Origin: Desulfovibrio sp.
Lineage (GTDB): Bacteria > Desulfobacterota > Desulfovibrionia > Desulfovibrionales > Desulfovibrionaceae
Direction of reading: 5' to 3'
Length of the DNA stretch: 17,646 nt
Assembly (NCBI GenBank): GCA_031282465.1
Contig: JAITDR010000081.1
Location: forward strand, 1-17,646
Shown one piece after another: positions 1 to 8,800 of this stretch. Within the stretch, counting starts at the first letter, position 1; every line of letters begins with the position of its first letter. The translations under genes and the position numbers were made by a program. The notes beneath the pieces were generated by a model. The model searched no databases, had not been told where the DNA came from, and saw only the letters and a list, made by a program, of their open reading frames with translations.

Positions 1-275
1 GCCTTGGCCTTGTTGCGCCGCGTGCCCCAGGTATAGAAGCCGCAGCCTATGGGGCCGTGGGTGATGGTCACCGCATCGCGGATCGGGCCGACGACAACGC
101 CCTTGCATCCGGCGTAGCAACATCCCCTGTTGGTCATGATGCCGGGCACGGCGCGGGTGTTGGCGGCTATTTCCTGCGCGCCGTCCACATCGCGGTCCAC
201 CCGCAGGATGTGATCCTTGCGGTTCTTGAAGACCTTGGCGTTGTACCGGCTTAATACTTCGGCTTTCGCGTCCAT
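1..275 (-). CDS. nifD: Nitrogenase MoFe protein alpha chain NifD, N-terminal part (runs off the left edge)
   Basis: NifD carries half of the P-cluster and the FeMo-cofactor site of the MoFe protein. Only the first 91 residues lie in the window. They include NRGCCYAGCKGVVVGP (about residues 49-64) and HGPIGCG (73-79), matching the NifD segments that hold the P-cluster cysteines equivalent to Cys62 and Cys88 of Azotobacter. The ATG at 275 is preceded by AAGGA at normal spacing. It follows nifI2 by 54 bases as the fourth gene of the operon. Cysteines 53 and 57 sit where Azotobacter NifD has alanine and serine. The sequence style, with GCKGVV, resembles clostridial, archaeal and Desulfovibrio NifD rather than the Azotobacter type. 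Identity is secure; the rest of the gene is outside the window. Confidence 0.96.
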   Translation of the reverse strand, partial: MDAKAEVLSRYNAKVFKNRKDHILRVDRDVDGAQEIAANTRAVPGIMTNRGCCYAGCKGVVVGPIRDAVTITHGPIGCGFYTWGTRRNKAK

Positions 276-329
276 GGAATTTCCTTATCTGTGCTGTTTT
301 ACTTCCGTATGCATACGAGTATAGCAATA

Positions 330-710
330 CTAAATGACGTCCGCATGATCACCTATGCGTACACTGTATGATTCTGCTATAGGTGAAATGAAAATCTTTC
401 CGTCGCCGGGATTTTGCGTCTGGTTGACGGCGATGATGACGTCCACGGCGTCCTTGACGCGCTCATCGGGGACGATGATGGAGAAAATGCGTTTGGGAAT
501 GAGCCGCGTAGCCTCGGTCATGGATTCCCCTGCCGCCGTCATGGGCAGGTTGCCGCTCTCCATAATCAGTTTGAGCAGGTTCGGGTCCACGAGTTTTTTG
601 CCTCTTCCGAGACAGGATGTACAGGTGAAACCGAGAAATCCTGCGGCCGTCAGGGCATTTTTCGTATGGTTGACCCTGGTGCTGCGCAGTATGGCCAGAA
701 CTTCTTTCAT
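330..710 (-). CDS. nifI2: Nitrogenase regulatory PII-like protein NifI2
   Basis: NifI2 pairs with NifI1; in Methanococcus maripaludis the complex binds the MoFe protein and switches nitrogenase off when 2-oxoglutarate is low. The 126-residue product begins MKEVLAILR and has the PII fold signature GDGKIFISPI near residues 102-111. Its T-loop region (about 35-72) lacks the GlnB uridylylation motif and is longer than in NifI1, as expected for NifI2. The start chosen is the ATG at 710, with AGGAG a few bases upstream; the longer frame to 806 has no ribosome site and reads unlike a PII N-terminus. It lies between nifI1 and nifD, the standard position. A 190-base gap separates it from nifI1, larger than other gaps in this operon. 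Confidence 0.93.
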   Translation of the reverse strand: MKEVLAILRSTRVNHTKNALTAAGFLGFTCTSCLGRGKKLVDPNLLKLIMESGNLPMTAAGESMTEATRLIPKRIFSIIVPDERVKDAVDVIIAVNQTQNPGDGKIFISPIAESYSVRIGDHADVI

Positions 711-836
711 AGTACCGACTCCTAAAATACGGCTGTGTTGAAAATCGGGACAAGCCGCGTAATACGGCCGCAATGTTGTCCGACCGCAGGGATACCTCGC
801 GCACATGCGCTGCGGCGCCCGCGGGCGCGGATGTCG

Positions 837-919
837 ACAGCCCGGCCTTCCCGCTGCCGGCGGGCGTGGAACACGCCCCGGCGGTTTCGGGTATGTGCGC
901 TCACAGCCCGGCCTTCCCG
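837..919. repeat. 17-bp direct repeat spanning the nifI1 3' end and the nifI1-nifI2 gap
   Basis: The 17-mer ACAGCCCGGCCTTCCCG occurs at 837-853 and again at 903-919. The second copy encodes the last residues and part of the stop codon of NifI1. The offset is 66 bases, exactly 22 codons, so the copy in the gap lies in the NifI1 reading frame. The frame between them has no further stop, reading through the gap beyond 837. This fits a remnant C-terminal extension or a local duplication cut off by the TGA at 901-903. No other gene or convincing promoter was seen in the gap 711-900. Confidence 0.7.
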
Positions 920-1224
920 GTGCTGACGGTATACGCCGCCGTCACGGGGGAAACGAAAATGCGCCCGTCGCCGAGGTGCCCCTCACCGGTCTTTGCGGTG
1001 CGCATGACGATGCTCACGACATCGTCCTTGTCCGCGTCCTCAACCACGATAAGCAGCATCTGCTTGGGCAGTTCGTCGTAATGAATTTCGCCGACCGTAA
1101 GCCCTTTTTGCTTGCCGCGTCCGTAGACGTCCAGTCTGGTCACGGCAGGGAACCCGGCGTTCAGCAGTTCCGAAAGGACGCTGTTCGTTTTTTCCGGGCG
1201 GATGATAGCGCGAATCATTAACAT
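901..1224 (-). CDS. nifI1: Nitrogenase regulatory PII-like protein NifI1
   Basis: NifI1 is the partner of NifI2 in 2-oxoglutarate-responsive, post-translational control of nitrogenase. The 107-residue product starts MLMIRAIIRPEK and has GDGRIFVSPV (about residues 85-94), the PII nucleotide-binding strand. Its T-loop region YGRGKQKGLTVGEIHYDELP is of NifI1 type and lacks the GlnB/GlnK YRGAEY motif. The ATG at 1224 has GGAGG six bases upstream; the internal ATG at 1218 is too far from it. It starts 33 bases after nifH ends. The 3' end is involved in a direct repeat with the following gap. The order nifH-nifI1-nifI2-nifD makes the assignment firm. Confidence 0.94.
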   Translation of the reverse strand: MLMIRAIIRPEKTNSVLSELLNAGFPAVTRLDVYGRGKQKGLTVGEIHYDELPKQMLLIVVEDADKDDVVSIVMRTAKTGEGHLGDGRIFVSPVTAAYTVSTGKAGL

Positions 1225-1257
1225 GCGGGTCCTCCGAAAATGAGCTGCGTAGCGCGC

Positions 1258-2247
<990 letters not shown>

Positions 2248-2304
2248 TTATTTTTATGAAAGGAAGGCGTCCCGTGTGGTCCGCCGGAAACGGACCGGCG
2301 CGGC

Positions 2305-2320
2305 TGTATATATGATAACA
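2305..2320. promoter_or_regulatory. NifA-type upstream activator site TGT-N10-ACA
   Basis: The bases TGT-ATATATGATA-ACA match the NifA binding consensus TGT-N10-ACA exactly. The site lies about 145 bases upstream of the -24 element of nifH, within the usual 80-200 base range for an enhancer-binding protein. It sits in an AT-rich stretch (about 2230-2440) that would favour DNA bending. It was the only perfect match I found between the two divergent genes. Confidence 0.7.
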
Positions 2321-2426
2321 ATAGAAAATTAAAGAGAAAATTGTATATCCAAGAAAATACTTTTTTGTATAATATTGACGCGTACCCTACCAAGAGAGGC
2401 TTCTCAGCGTAGTCGGAAGCATAGTA

Positions 2427-2441
2427 TCGACAAAAATGTCG
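2427..2441. promoter_or_regulatory. Palindromic operator-like element TCGACA-A-AAATGTCG in the nifH/DUF362 intergenic region
   Basis: CGACA and TGTCG form a perfect inverted repeat of 5-base arms around a 4-base A-rich spacer. The 15-base string TCGACAAAAATGTCG recurs upstream of amtB (11818-11832) with a single difference in the spacer. It sits about 270 bases upstream of the nifH promoter and about 210 bases upstream of the divergent promoter at 2649, so it could serve either gene. I do not recognise the cognate regulator. The rest of 2162-2739 holds only the elements listed separately. Confidence 0.55.
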
Positions 2442-2648
2442 TATTACAGGCGCGGTAAGGGACAGATCACATATAAAATCGGCATTGCCGGCGAGGTAGG
2501 GGAGAGACGGCTTGCGTCGCGGCTTGCAGGCCGGCCTTTCGGAATGTCGGGTGTGCATTACCGTGACCGGCATGGGCGGAGCATGCACCGGCCGGTCCCC
2601 TTTGCATCGTCGGCAGGTTGAGAAGCCGAACGCCCCCGCCTTTCGGAT

Positions 2649-2677
2649 TTGAGTGTTTGCTTTTTTTTATGTATGCT
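2649..2677 (+). promoter_or_regulatory. Candidate sigma-70 promoter for the DUF362 gene
   Basis: TTGAGT (2649-2654) and TATGCT (2672-2677) are 17 bases apart and lie about 60 bases upstream of the ATG at 2740. The spacing is ideal and each hexamer matches consensus at four of six positions. A T-tract lies in the spacer. Moderate support only. Confidence 0.45.
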
Positions 2678-2739
2678 GAATGCCTGTCCGCTTGGGACCG
2701 GACCGGGGGCGTCCGGAGAAACATCGAAGGAGAAAATGT

Positions 2740-3852
2740 ATGACAAAGGCATCGGTTTTTTTCACGGATATGCGCTGCCCCACAGGTGTCGGTCTGCTGC
2801 AGAAACTGGACAGGCTCATGCTCAAGGCAGGTATTGAGAATATAAATTTCAAGCATAAATATGTAGCTGTAAAGATTCATTTCGGCGAACCCGGCAATCT
2901 GTCCTTTTTGCGGCCGAACTTCGCAAAAACGGTGGCCGACCGCATCAAGGCTCTCGGCGGCGTTCCTTTCCTTACGGACAGCAACACCCTGTATGTCGGC
3001 CGGCGCAACAACGGTCCGGCTCACCTGGAGGCGGCATACGAAAACGGCTATTCACCCCTGACGACGGGGTGTCACGTTGTCATCGCCGACGGCATAAAAG
3101 GCACGGACGACATTGAAGTCCCGATTTCCGGGGGCGTTCTGCTGAAGAGCGCGCTGATCGGACGCGCAATCATGGACGCCGACATCGTCGTTTCCCTGAA
3201 CCATTTCAAAGGCCATGAACTTACCGGCTTCGGCGGGGCAATCAAGAATGTCGGCATGGGTTCCGGCAGCAGGGCCGGCAAAATGGTCATGCACAGCGAC
3301 GGCAAGCCTGTCGTCAAAAGCAAATACTGTACGGGCTGCCGCACCTGCGCCAAGTACTGCGCGCAACAAGCCATATCTTTCGGCGAGGACAAGAAGGCGC
3401 GCATAGACCACAACCGTTGCGTAGGCTGCGGGCGCTGCATAGGCGCATGCAATTACAACGCCGTCGTCAATCCCACGGCGGCGGCCAACGACGACCTGAA
3501 CCGCAAAATGGTCGAATACGCCAAGGCTGTGCTGGACGGCAGACCCAACTTCCATATCAGCGTCGTCAACCAGGTTTCCCCGTACTGCGACTGCCACGCC
3601 GAAAACGATGCCGCCGTCGTGCCGGATATAGGCATTTTCGCTTCTTTCGACCCTGTTGCTCTGGATAAAGCCTGCATCGACGCGGTGAATGCCGCTCCCG
3701 GCATGCGCGGGAGCATACTCGGCGAGAAGACGGGCGCAAACGAAGACCATTTCAGAATCATCCACCCCACCACGGATTGGCGCGGCCAGATTGCCCATGC
3801 GGAAAAAATCGGCCTGGGCAGCGGAGACTACGAAACGATAACCGTCAAATAG
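2740..3852 (+). CDS. DUF362-domain protein with two [4Fe-4S] ferredoxin motifs
   Basis: This cytoplasmic iron-sulfur protein has 370 residues and no signal peptide. An N-terminal DUF362 domain covers about residues 1-190 and resumes after a dicluster ferredoxin insert. The insert carries C197-C200-C203-C207 and C227-C230-C233-C237, both CxxCxxCxxxC. The C-terminal segment around FDPVALDKACID is typical of the family. DUF362 polyferredoxins are common in anaerobes but their reaction is not established. The ATG at 2740 is preceded by AAGGAG; the frame upstream to 2680 is not supported by a ribosome site. It is divergent from the nif operon, so an electron-transfer role linked to nitrogen fixation is conceivable but not shown. 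A sigma-70-like promoter rather than a sigma-54 element precedes it, arguing for separate regulation. Confidence 0.88.
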   Translation: MTKASVFFTDMRCPTGVGLLQKLDRLMLKAGIENINFKHKYVAVKIHFGEPGNLSFLRPNFAKTVADRIKALGGVPFLTDSNTLYVGRRNNGPAHLEAAYENGYSPLTTGCHVVIADGIKGTDDIEVPISGGVLLKSALIGRAIMDADIVVSLNHFKGHELTGFGGAIKNVGMGSGSRAGKMVMHSDGKPVVKSKYCTGCRTCAKYCAQQAISFGEDKKARIDHNRCVGCGRCIGACNYNAVVNPTAAANDDLNRKMVEYAKAVLDGRPNFHISVVNQVSPYCDCHAENDAAVVPDIGIFASFDPVALDKACIDAVNAAPGMRGSILGEKTGANEDHFRIIHPTTDWRGQIAHAEKIGLGSGDYETITVK

Positions 3853-3877
3853 GGGAACGACGCTTCTGCGTTCGCGG

Positions 3878-3906
3878 AAAAAGGGCGGCTCCGAACAAGG
3901 CCGCCC
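3878..3906 (-). terminator. Rho-independent terminator of the FlgO-like operon
   Basis: On the minus strand a perfect 7-base stem, GGGCGGC and GCCGCCC with a 10-base loop, is followed by TTTTT. It lies ten bases beyond the stop at 3916. On the plus strand no U-tract follows, so it mainly serves the minus-strand operon, though the hairpin also sits just after the DUF362 gene. Confidence 0.8.
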
Positions 3907-3915
3907 GCGCGGATA

Positions 3916-4632
3916 TCACGGCAACAGCGTCACTACGGTCGGCTCTATGGGCGTCGGCGCAAGGACGCCGCCCGCCCCGGTGTTGCGCGTCAGGAAGGCC
4001 ACTTCCCGGTTCATCGGCACGGTTACGGTGGACATGGCCAGAATCTCCCGCCCGTTTGTCCGCACCACGCGGAAGTTGAAACGCACATGCTCGGGGGTGA
4101 CCACATAGGTGCCGACCAGCACGGCGTCCGTGCCTATGCTTTTGTCGCCCACGAGTCGTTCCCGCCGCGTCAGCGCCTGTTCGCCTTTCAGAGGTTCAAA
4201 GAGTATGTCCGCACCCTTGCGGATTTCCTGGACATCGTAACCCGCCTGCACGAACCAGCGGGTTGTTTCTTCCTGCATCTGCCGGGCCAGGGGATTGGCC
4301 TCGTCAAGGTCGTTGATGTTCACGGGGGTGGTGACGCTCAAAGAAACCGCCCCGGCCGCGCCCTCGTCTTGCTTGCTCCCGAACCTGCTTCCCATCTGCC
4401 TGTCTATCTCCCTTCCGGCCGCCGAGGCTGCCTGGGGCACCGTCGCCGCGGCGGCCCTCTCTACGGGCAGCAAAAGCGCGATAAGGGTCAGAAAGAGCGT
4501 CGCCGCCGCGAGCGGCAGGGATGCGAACAGACCGCACCCGGAACGGCCCGCCGGGAACCGCCGAGGACGCGGTTCCTTGGTGCCGTTCGGGAAAGCAGCG
4601 GAGCAGACGGCATGCACAGCGGTTGTTTCCAC
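3916..4632 (-). CDS. FlgO-domain envelope protein (membrane-anchored or secreted)
   Basis: The 238-residue product has a long basic N-terminus followed by a hydrophobic segment (about residues 33-58) ending in Ala-rich sequence, a signal peptide or signal anchor. The FlgO-like domain spans about residues 100-220, including ANPLARQMQEETTRWFVQAGYDV and the strand-rich DAVLVGTYVVTPEHVRFNF region. FlgO of Vibrio is an outer-membrane protein needed for stable flagella; the exact role here is unknown. The start is GTG at 4632, chosen because GGAGG lies six bases upstream, overlapping the end of the preceding gene by translational-coupling spacing (3 bases). It is the last gene of a three-gene operon with a terminator just beyond. 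A second FlgO-domain protein starts the same operon. Confidence 0.75.
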   Translation of the reverse strand: METTAVHAVCSAAFPNGTKEPRPRRFPAGRSGCGLFASLPLAAATLFLTLIALLLPVERAAAATVPQAASAAGREIDRQMGSRFGSKQDEGAAGAVSLSVTTPVNINDLDEANPLARQMQEETTRWFVQAGYDVQEIRKGADILFEPLKGEQALTRRERLVGDKSIGTDAVLVGTYVVTPEHVRFNFRVVRTNGREILAMSTVTVPMNREVAFLTRNTGAGGVLAPTPIEPTVVTLLP

Positions 4633-4635
4633 AGG

Positions 4636-4935
4636 TCACCTCCGGGTCAGGATGGACATTTCCACGCTTTTAAGTTCGTTGCCGGCAACGCGCCGGGTAA
4701 TCGGGTCCGTGCTTTGCGCCAGAGCGAGCAGCAGGTGTTCCTTGGCCAGCTCGTAGCGTCCCTGCGCCGCGTAAGCCCTGCCTTGGTACAGATTGTACTG
4801 GCAAACCGACTGATAGCTTCCGAACGTGCCCGGTTTCTGCAAATCCGCCGGGAGACGCCGCTCCCGTGAGCCGCAGGCCGCCATGAACAGGGCAGACAGT
4901 ATGCCTGCCGTCAACAGCAGGAGTTTTCTTTTCAT
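4636..4935 (-). CDS. Small lipoprotein with a TPR-like helical segment
   Basis: This 99-residue protein begins with a lipoprotein signal peptide: a basic start, a hydrophobic stretch and the lipobox MAAC with the lipidated Cys at 21. The mature part contains NLYQGRAYAAQGRYELAKEHLLLAL (about residues 48-72, given in pieces: NLYQGRAYAAQGRY then ELAKEHLLLAL), which has the spacing of a single tetratricopeptide repeat. It would be anchored in the outer membrane, facing the periplasm. It lies 10 bases after one FlgO-domain gene and 3 bases before the other, so it is probably their partner. AAGGAA precedes the ATG. No specific family was recognised beyond the TPR-like helix pair. Confidence 0.72.
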   Translation of the reverse strand: MKRKLLLLTAGILSALFMAACGSRERRLPADLQKPGTFGSYQSVCQYNLYQGRAYAAQGRYELAKEHLLLALAQSTDPITRRVAGNELKSVEMSILTRR

Positions 4936-4945
4936 CGGAAATTCC

Positions 4946-5719
4946 TTAATGAATATCCTCGCCGCGGTCGAAAGGCGTTGTTTCTACGAGGTCGTCCGGT
5001 CGCACAGCCATGTCGAAATCTCGAATGCGCATACCGGCGGTCGCGCCGGCGCTGCCGCCGGAGGCTTTTTTCCCCGGCCGGGCGTGACCCGGCGCATGCC
5101 TGCTCACTCCTGAGTTCAGCAGGGCCACGACTGTTTCGTTGGCTTCAAGCACCATGTCCGCCGTGCGCAGCACGCGTCCGTCACTCGGCCGCACAAGGCG
5201 GGCGTTGACGAAAACGGCGCCCGGCGAGCGGGAATAGGTGCCGACGACGACTACCGAGGAACGCGGCGCGACCGGCCCGCGCTCGCGGCTGAGGAAAAAC
5301 TCGCCTTCCTGCCGGCGCACATGCACGGACTCGTCCAGACGATACTCGCGCACCGGGTAGCCGCGCTGGTTGAGTTCAAAGTACAACTGCTCCGCGAGCA
5401 AACGCCCGAAAGCCGAAGTTTCGCCGAAATTGTCCAGGTTCACAAACGATACGGGTAAAGCCACGCTTCCCCGCAGAGAGTGGTCGCGCATTTCGGCGAC
5501 AAGCTGGTCGGCGAGTTCGCGCACTTGGAGCCTCAATTCGCGCGCGGCCGTATAGCCGGGATCGGGAGCGGGCACGGTCATGCCCGAAACCGTTATATTG
5601 GGCCTGTTCGAGGCATTTTCCAGAAGGGAGGGTTTCTCGCCCACAAGCGACGGAAAGCCGCAGCCGGCAACCAACAGTATGCCTCCGCCCAGAGCCGAAA
5701 AAAATGTATTGCGACCCAT
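4946..5719 (-). CDS. FlgO-domain lipoprotein, first gene of a sigma-28 operon
   Basis: The 257-residue product has a lipoprotein signal peptide with lipobox VAGC and Cys20. A FlgO-like domain lies at about residues 60-200: helix LADQLVAEMRDHSLRGSVAL, then VSFVNLDNFGETSAFGRLLA, QLYFELNQRGYPVREYRL and the strand VVVVGTYSRSPGAVFVNARL. The C-terminal tail is low-complexity, Gly/Ala/Lys rich, and probably disordered. The ATG at 5719 has AGGAG upstream; the longer frame to 5743 lacks one. A FliA-type promoter 40 bases upstream ties it to the flagellar regulon. Vibrio FlgO with FlgP and FlgT forms outer-membrane flagellar structures; a comparable role is inferred. Confidence 0.8.
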   Translation of the reverse strand: MGRNTFFSALGGGILLVAGCGFPSLVGEKPSLLENASNRPNITVSGMTVPAPDPGYTAARELRLQVRELADQLVAEMRDHSLRGSVALPVSFVNLDNFGETSAFGRLLAEQLYFELNQRGYPVREYRLDESVHVRRQEGEFFLSRERGPVAPRSSVVVVGTYSRSPGAVFVNARLVRPSDGRVLRTADMVLEANETVVALLNSGVSRHAPGHARPGKKASGGSAGATAGMRIRDFDMAVRPDDLVETTPFDRGEDIH

Positions 5720-5759
5720 CGCGTACTCCTTGCCGGACCGCATAACGGCGGCTATGCTC

Positions 5760-5786
5760 TTATCGGCAGAGAAACCGGAAAGATTA
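5760..5786 (-). promoter_or_regulatory. Sigma-28 (FliA) flagellar promoter
   Basis: On the minus strand this reads TAATCTTT, an 11-base spacer, then GCCGATAA. The -10 element is identical to the enterobacterial FliA consensus GCCGATAA, the spacer is exactly 11, and the -35 matches TAAAGTTT at six of eight positions. It lies 40 bases upstream of the first FlgO-domain gene. Apart from this, the gap 5720-5893 holds nothing I can identify. Confidence 0.85.
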
Positions 5787-5893
5787 GCGCAACGAAGTCT
5801 GCTTCGGCCCGATTGAAGACCGGCGCAAAAGAAACGGCTCAGGTTCGGGTGAAAATCGGCATACCCGCGGCCCGCTCCCGCCGCGGCTGAGAA

Positions 5894-8800
5894 TCAACGC
5901 ATGAGGGACAGTTCCGGTTCGGCGTCGGGCGCGCTCCAGTGCAGGCGTATCATCCCGTGCTCCGCCGTGCTGTACAGAGGTGTCCTCATGTCCCGCAAGG
6001 CATCGCGTACCGTGCGCGAAGGAAAGCCCCATACATTGGCGTAAGCGCAGGAAACCAGCGCCGTGCGCGCGTTGACGGCCCGGTAAAAACCTTCAGCATA
6101 GGCGCTTTTCGACCCGTGGTGAGGCAGGATCAGAACCTGCGCGGAGAGATCCCTGCCTTCCCGCATGAGCTTTTGCAGGCCGGCGCCGCCGACGTCGCCG
6201 CAGATGAGGACCAGAGCTCTGCCTCGCCAGAGAAGACGCAACACCAGGGAAAGATCGTTGGAACTTCCTGCCGCGCCGGAAGGGGGATGCAGTACCTCAA
6301 GGCGCAGTCCTTGCGCGGGCTCGTATACGTCTCCGGCCCGCAGGGTTTCCATACGCAGGTCTCCTCCCGCGCGCAGGGCATCCTGCATGCGCACGGCAAG
6401 CGCACCCTGCGGGCTTTGCCCGTTGCCGAAAATCCTGCCCACGGAAAAATGCCGCACTATCCACGGCAGTCCGCCGAGGTGATCCGCGTCGGGGTGGCTG
6501 TTGACGACCGCCGCAAGGCGGGGCAGGGCATTGTCCGTGAGCAGGGGGGCGACTATGCGTCTGCCGGGATCGAAAAATTCCGAGTTCGATCCTCCTCCGT
6601 CCACAAGGATGCGTCCGGCGCTCCCGAAAAACGATCCGGAGGAGATGCCGGGCGCCTCGAAAGACAATCGGCGGGCCGTCTCGGTTGCCCCGAAAGACGA
6701 GCGGGAAACCGCATCCGTCGCCGGCTCATTCAATCCGGGCAGAGCGGCCCATTCCAGCAGCACGGCCTGCCCCTGCCCGACGTCGAGCAGGCTGAGGGTC
6801 AGGCCCGGCGCGGGCCTGTTCAGAAAAACAAAGGGCAGTACGACAAAGGCCAGGGCGCAGACCGGGAGGACAATATCCGTTCGGGACAATCTCCCCGGCC
6901 TCACCCCGCGTCTGTGCCCGGGCACTGGAGCATATCCGCCCCGTTGTAGGGATTCGCCTCGTTGTGAGAACACGGGCCCGGCTCCGGTCCCCTGATCGGG
7001 TTCATGCCCGAAGTCGGCCGCACGCCGGGGGCTTTGTGCGTAATGTTGTGCGTAATCTTGTGCATAATCCCGTGAACAACGTTTAGAAGAACTTTGTGAA
7101 CAACTTTGTGCATAACCATGTGCATAATCATGTGAACAACCTTGCGCGTCACTTTGTCGGGTCTGTCTCCTGCGTTTCATGCCGGCCGCAAGCAGACGGG
7201 GCAGACACAGGCAGAGCAGCCAGAAGGCGGCCATGCTCAGGCCGTGCGGGCGCGGCAGCAGGGGGGCGGGCATCAATCCCGCGCCGTCCAGGTGTTCCAG
7301 CAATGCGACCAGACCCTCGCAAGGCAGGGAGGCAAGGCGCAGCAGTGCAGCGCCGACGGCGGGTAAATCCAGGCAGAGCGCGCCGAGCGCCGTAAAGGAC
7401 AAGGGCAGGACCAGCCCCTGCAACAGCGGCAGCCAGAGCAGGTTCAGCGGAAAGAGTATCCCGACGTTGCCGAAAGCGCGCAGGGTCAGAGGCATGAGAA
7501 CAATTTGGATACACAGGGAATTTGCAGCCAGAACGAAGGCTCCCCGTTTCAGGCGTACGATCTTGGAGGGCGCCTGAAAATCATCGTCGGCATTTGCCGC
7601 AGGGAACAATTTTTCGGACAGGCGTACGATGCCCGGCAGGGTCAGGGCTATGCAGGCCATGCACAAGGCTGAAAGCTGCAGCGACAGTTCAAACAGAGCA
7701 AAGGGATCCCAAAGCATGAGGATGAAAAGGGCCGCGCACAGGCTGTCCGGAATCAGGCGCGGCCTGCGCATGAAGGAACACAGGGCGGCCGCGCAGAGCA
7801 TGCATGCGGCGCGTTGCAGTGAAATCGGAGCCTGGCCGAGCCAGAGATAGAGCAGGGCAAAGGGAAGCGCTGAGAGCAGGGTCAGCGTCGGACGTGGCAG
7901 ACGCAGATACAGGGACGGGAAACAGCGTCCCGTCAAGCAGGCACAGACCGCCCCGGCCAGTACGGCAAAGGCCAGATGCATGCCCGACAGGGCCAGGCTG
8001 TGCGACAGGGCTGCCCCGGCAAACAGGTCCGCAAGACGGGGAGAAACAAGGGAACGGTCCCCGAAAATCAGGGCGGGCAGGAGACCCGCGCCTGTGAGGA
8101 TTCGTCCCGGCGTTGCCGGAAGCGGCCCGGCTCCCGCAGGGACCGTCGCATCTGCGGGAGATGTTGCCGCAGCAGCGGACGCCGCAGCAGGGGCCGCCGC
8201 CTCACCAGGAGGCGCGCTGTTGAGGGAAATCGCGTTTTCTCGGGGAAGCTGCTCCTCTGCGGGGGACGCTTCTCCGGCGAAAGATGCGACTCTCCCGGCC
8301 TGCTCCCCGGCTTGTTCCCCCGCTTTACGGGGCAGGGCGGCGTAAAAAAGGGAGCGCGCCTTTTCCCGCAGTATGGACAAGCGGAGCCGCAGGGATACGG
8401 CGGGCGGGTCTTCGGCAGGACCGGGCAGCCCTCCGTGTGCCGAGCCTGCGACAACGATGTTTTTGCCGGCGCTCCGGACGCTGAACCATACGTCCTGCTC
8501 GTGCATGCGTTGCTCGTAGTCCGAAAGTCCGGGATTGTGCAGGCCGCGCAAGGGCAGAAGCCGGACGGTGAGTTCCAGCGTTTCGCCCGGCAGGGGGATG
8601 AACGCGGGGCGGTTCCACAGCCAATGCGCTTTGCCCGTATAGATGTCGCCGGGAGCGCGGCCTCGGGTTTCTGTTTCCGGAAAAGAAGCCGCGGGAGCAA
8701 GGCTGGAAAGGACGACCCGAACGCGGTCGCCGGGCAGCGGCGCGGAACTGTCGACAACGGCGCGGATGCGGACGGGATGCGGAAGCCGCAATTCTCCCCG

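Noticed and set aside
901..903. TGA of nifI1 as a selenocysteine or readthrough codon, since the frame stays open after it
   Set aside because: NifI1 is already full length with a normal end, and no SECIS-like hairpin is evident behind the TGA; a repeat remnant explains it better.
2436..2621. Possible 61-residue gene between nifH and the DUF362 gene
   Set aside because: No ribosome site, Arg/Gly-rich product, and it overlaps the regulatory palindrome.
7028..7159. Repeat cluster as a CRISPR array
   Set aside because: Units are 12 bases, contiguous and degenerate with no spacers, and lie within an open comEC frame.
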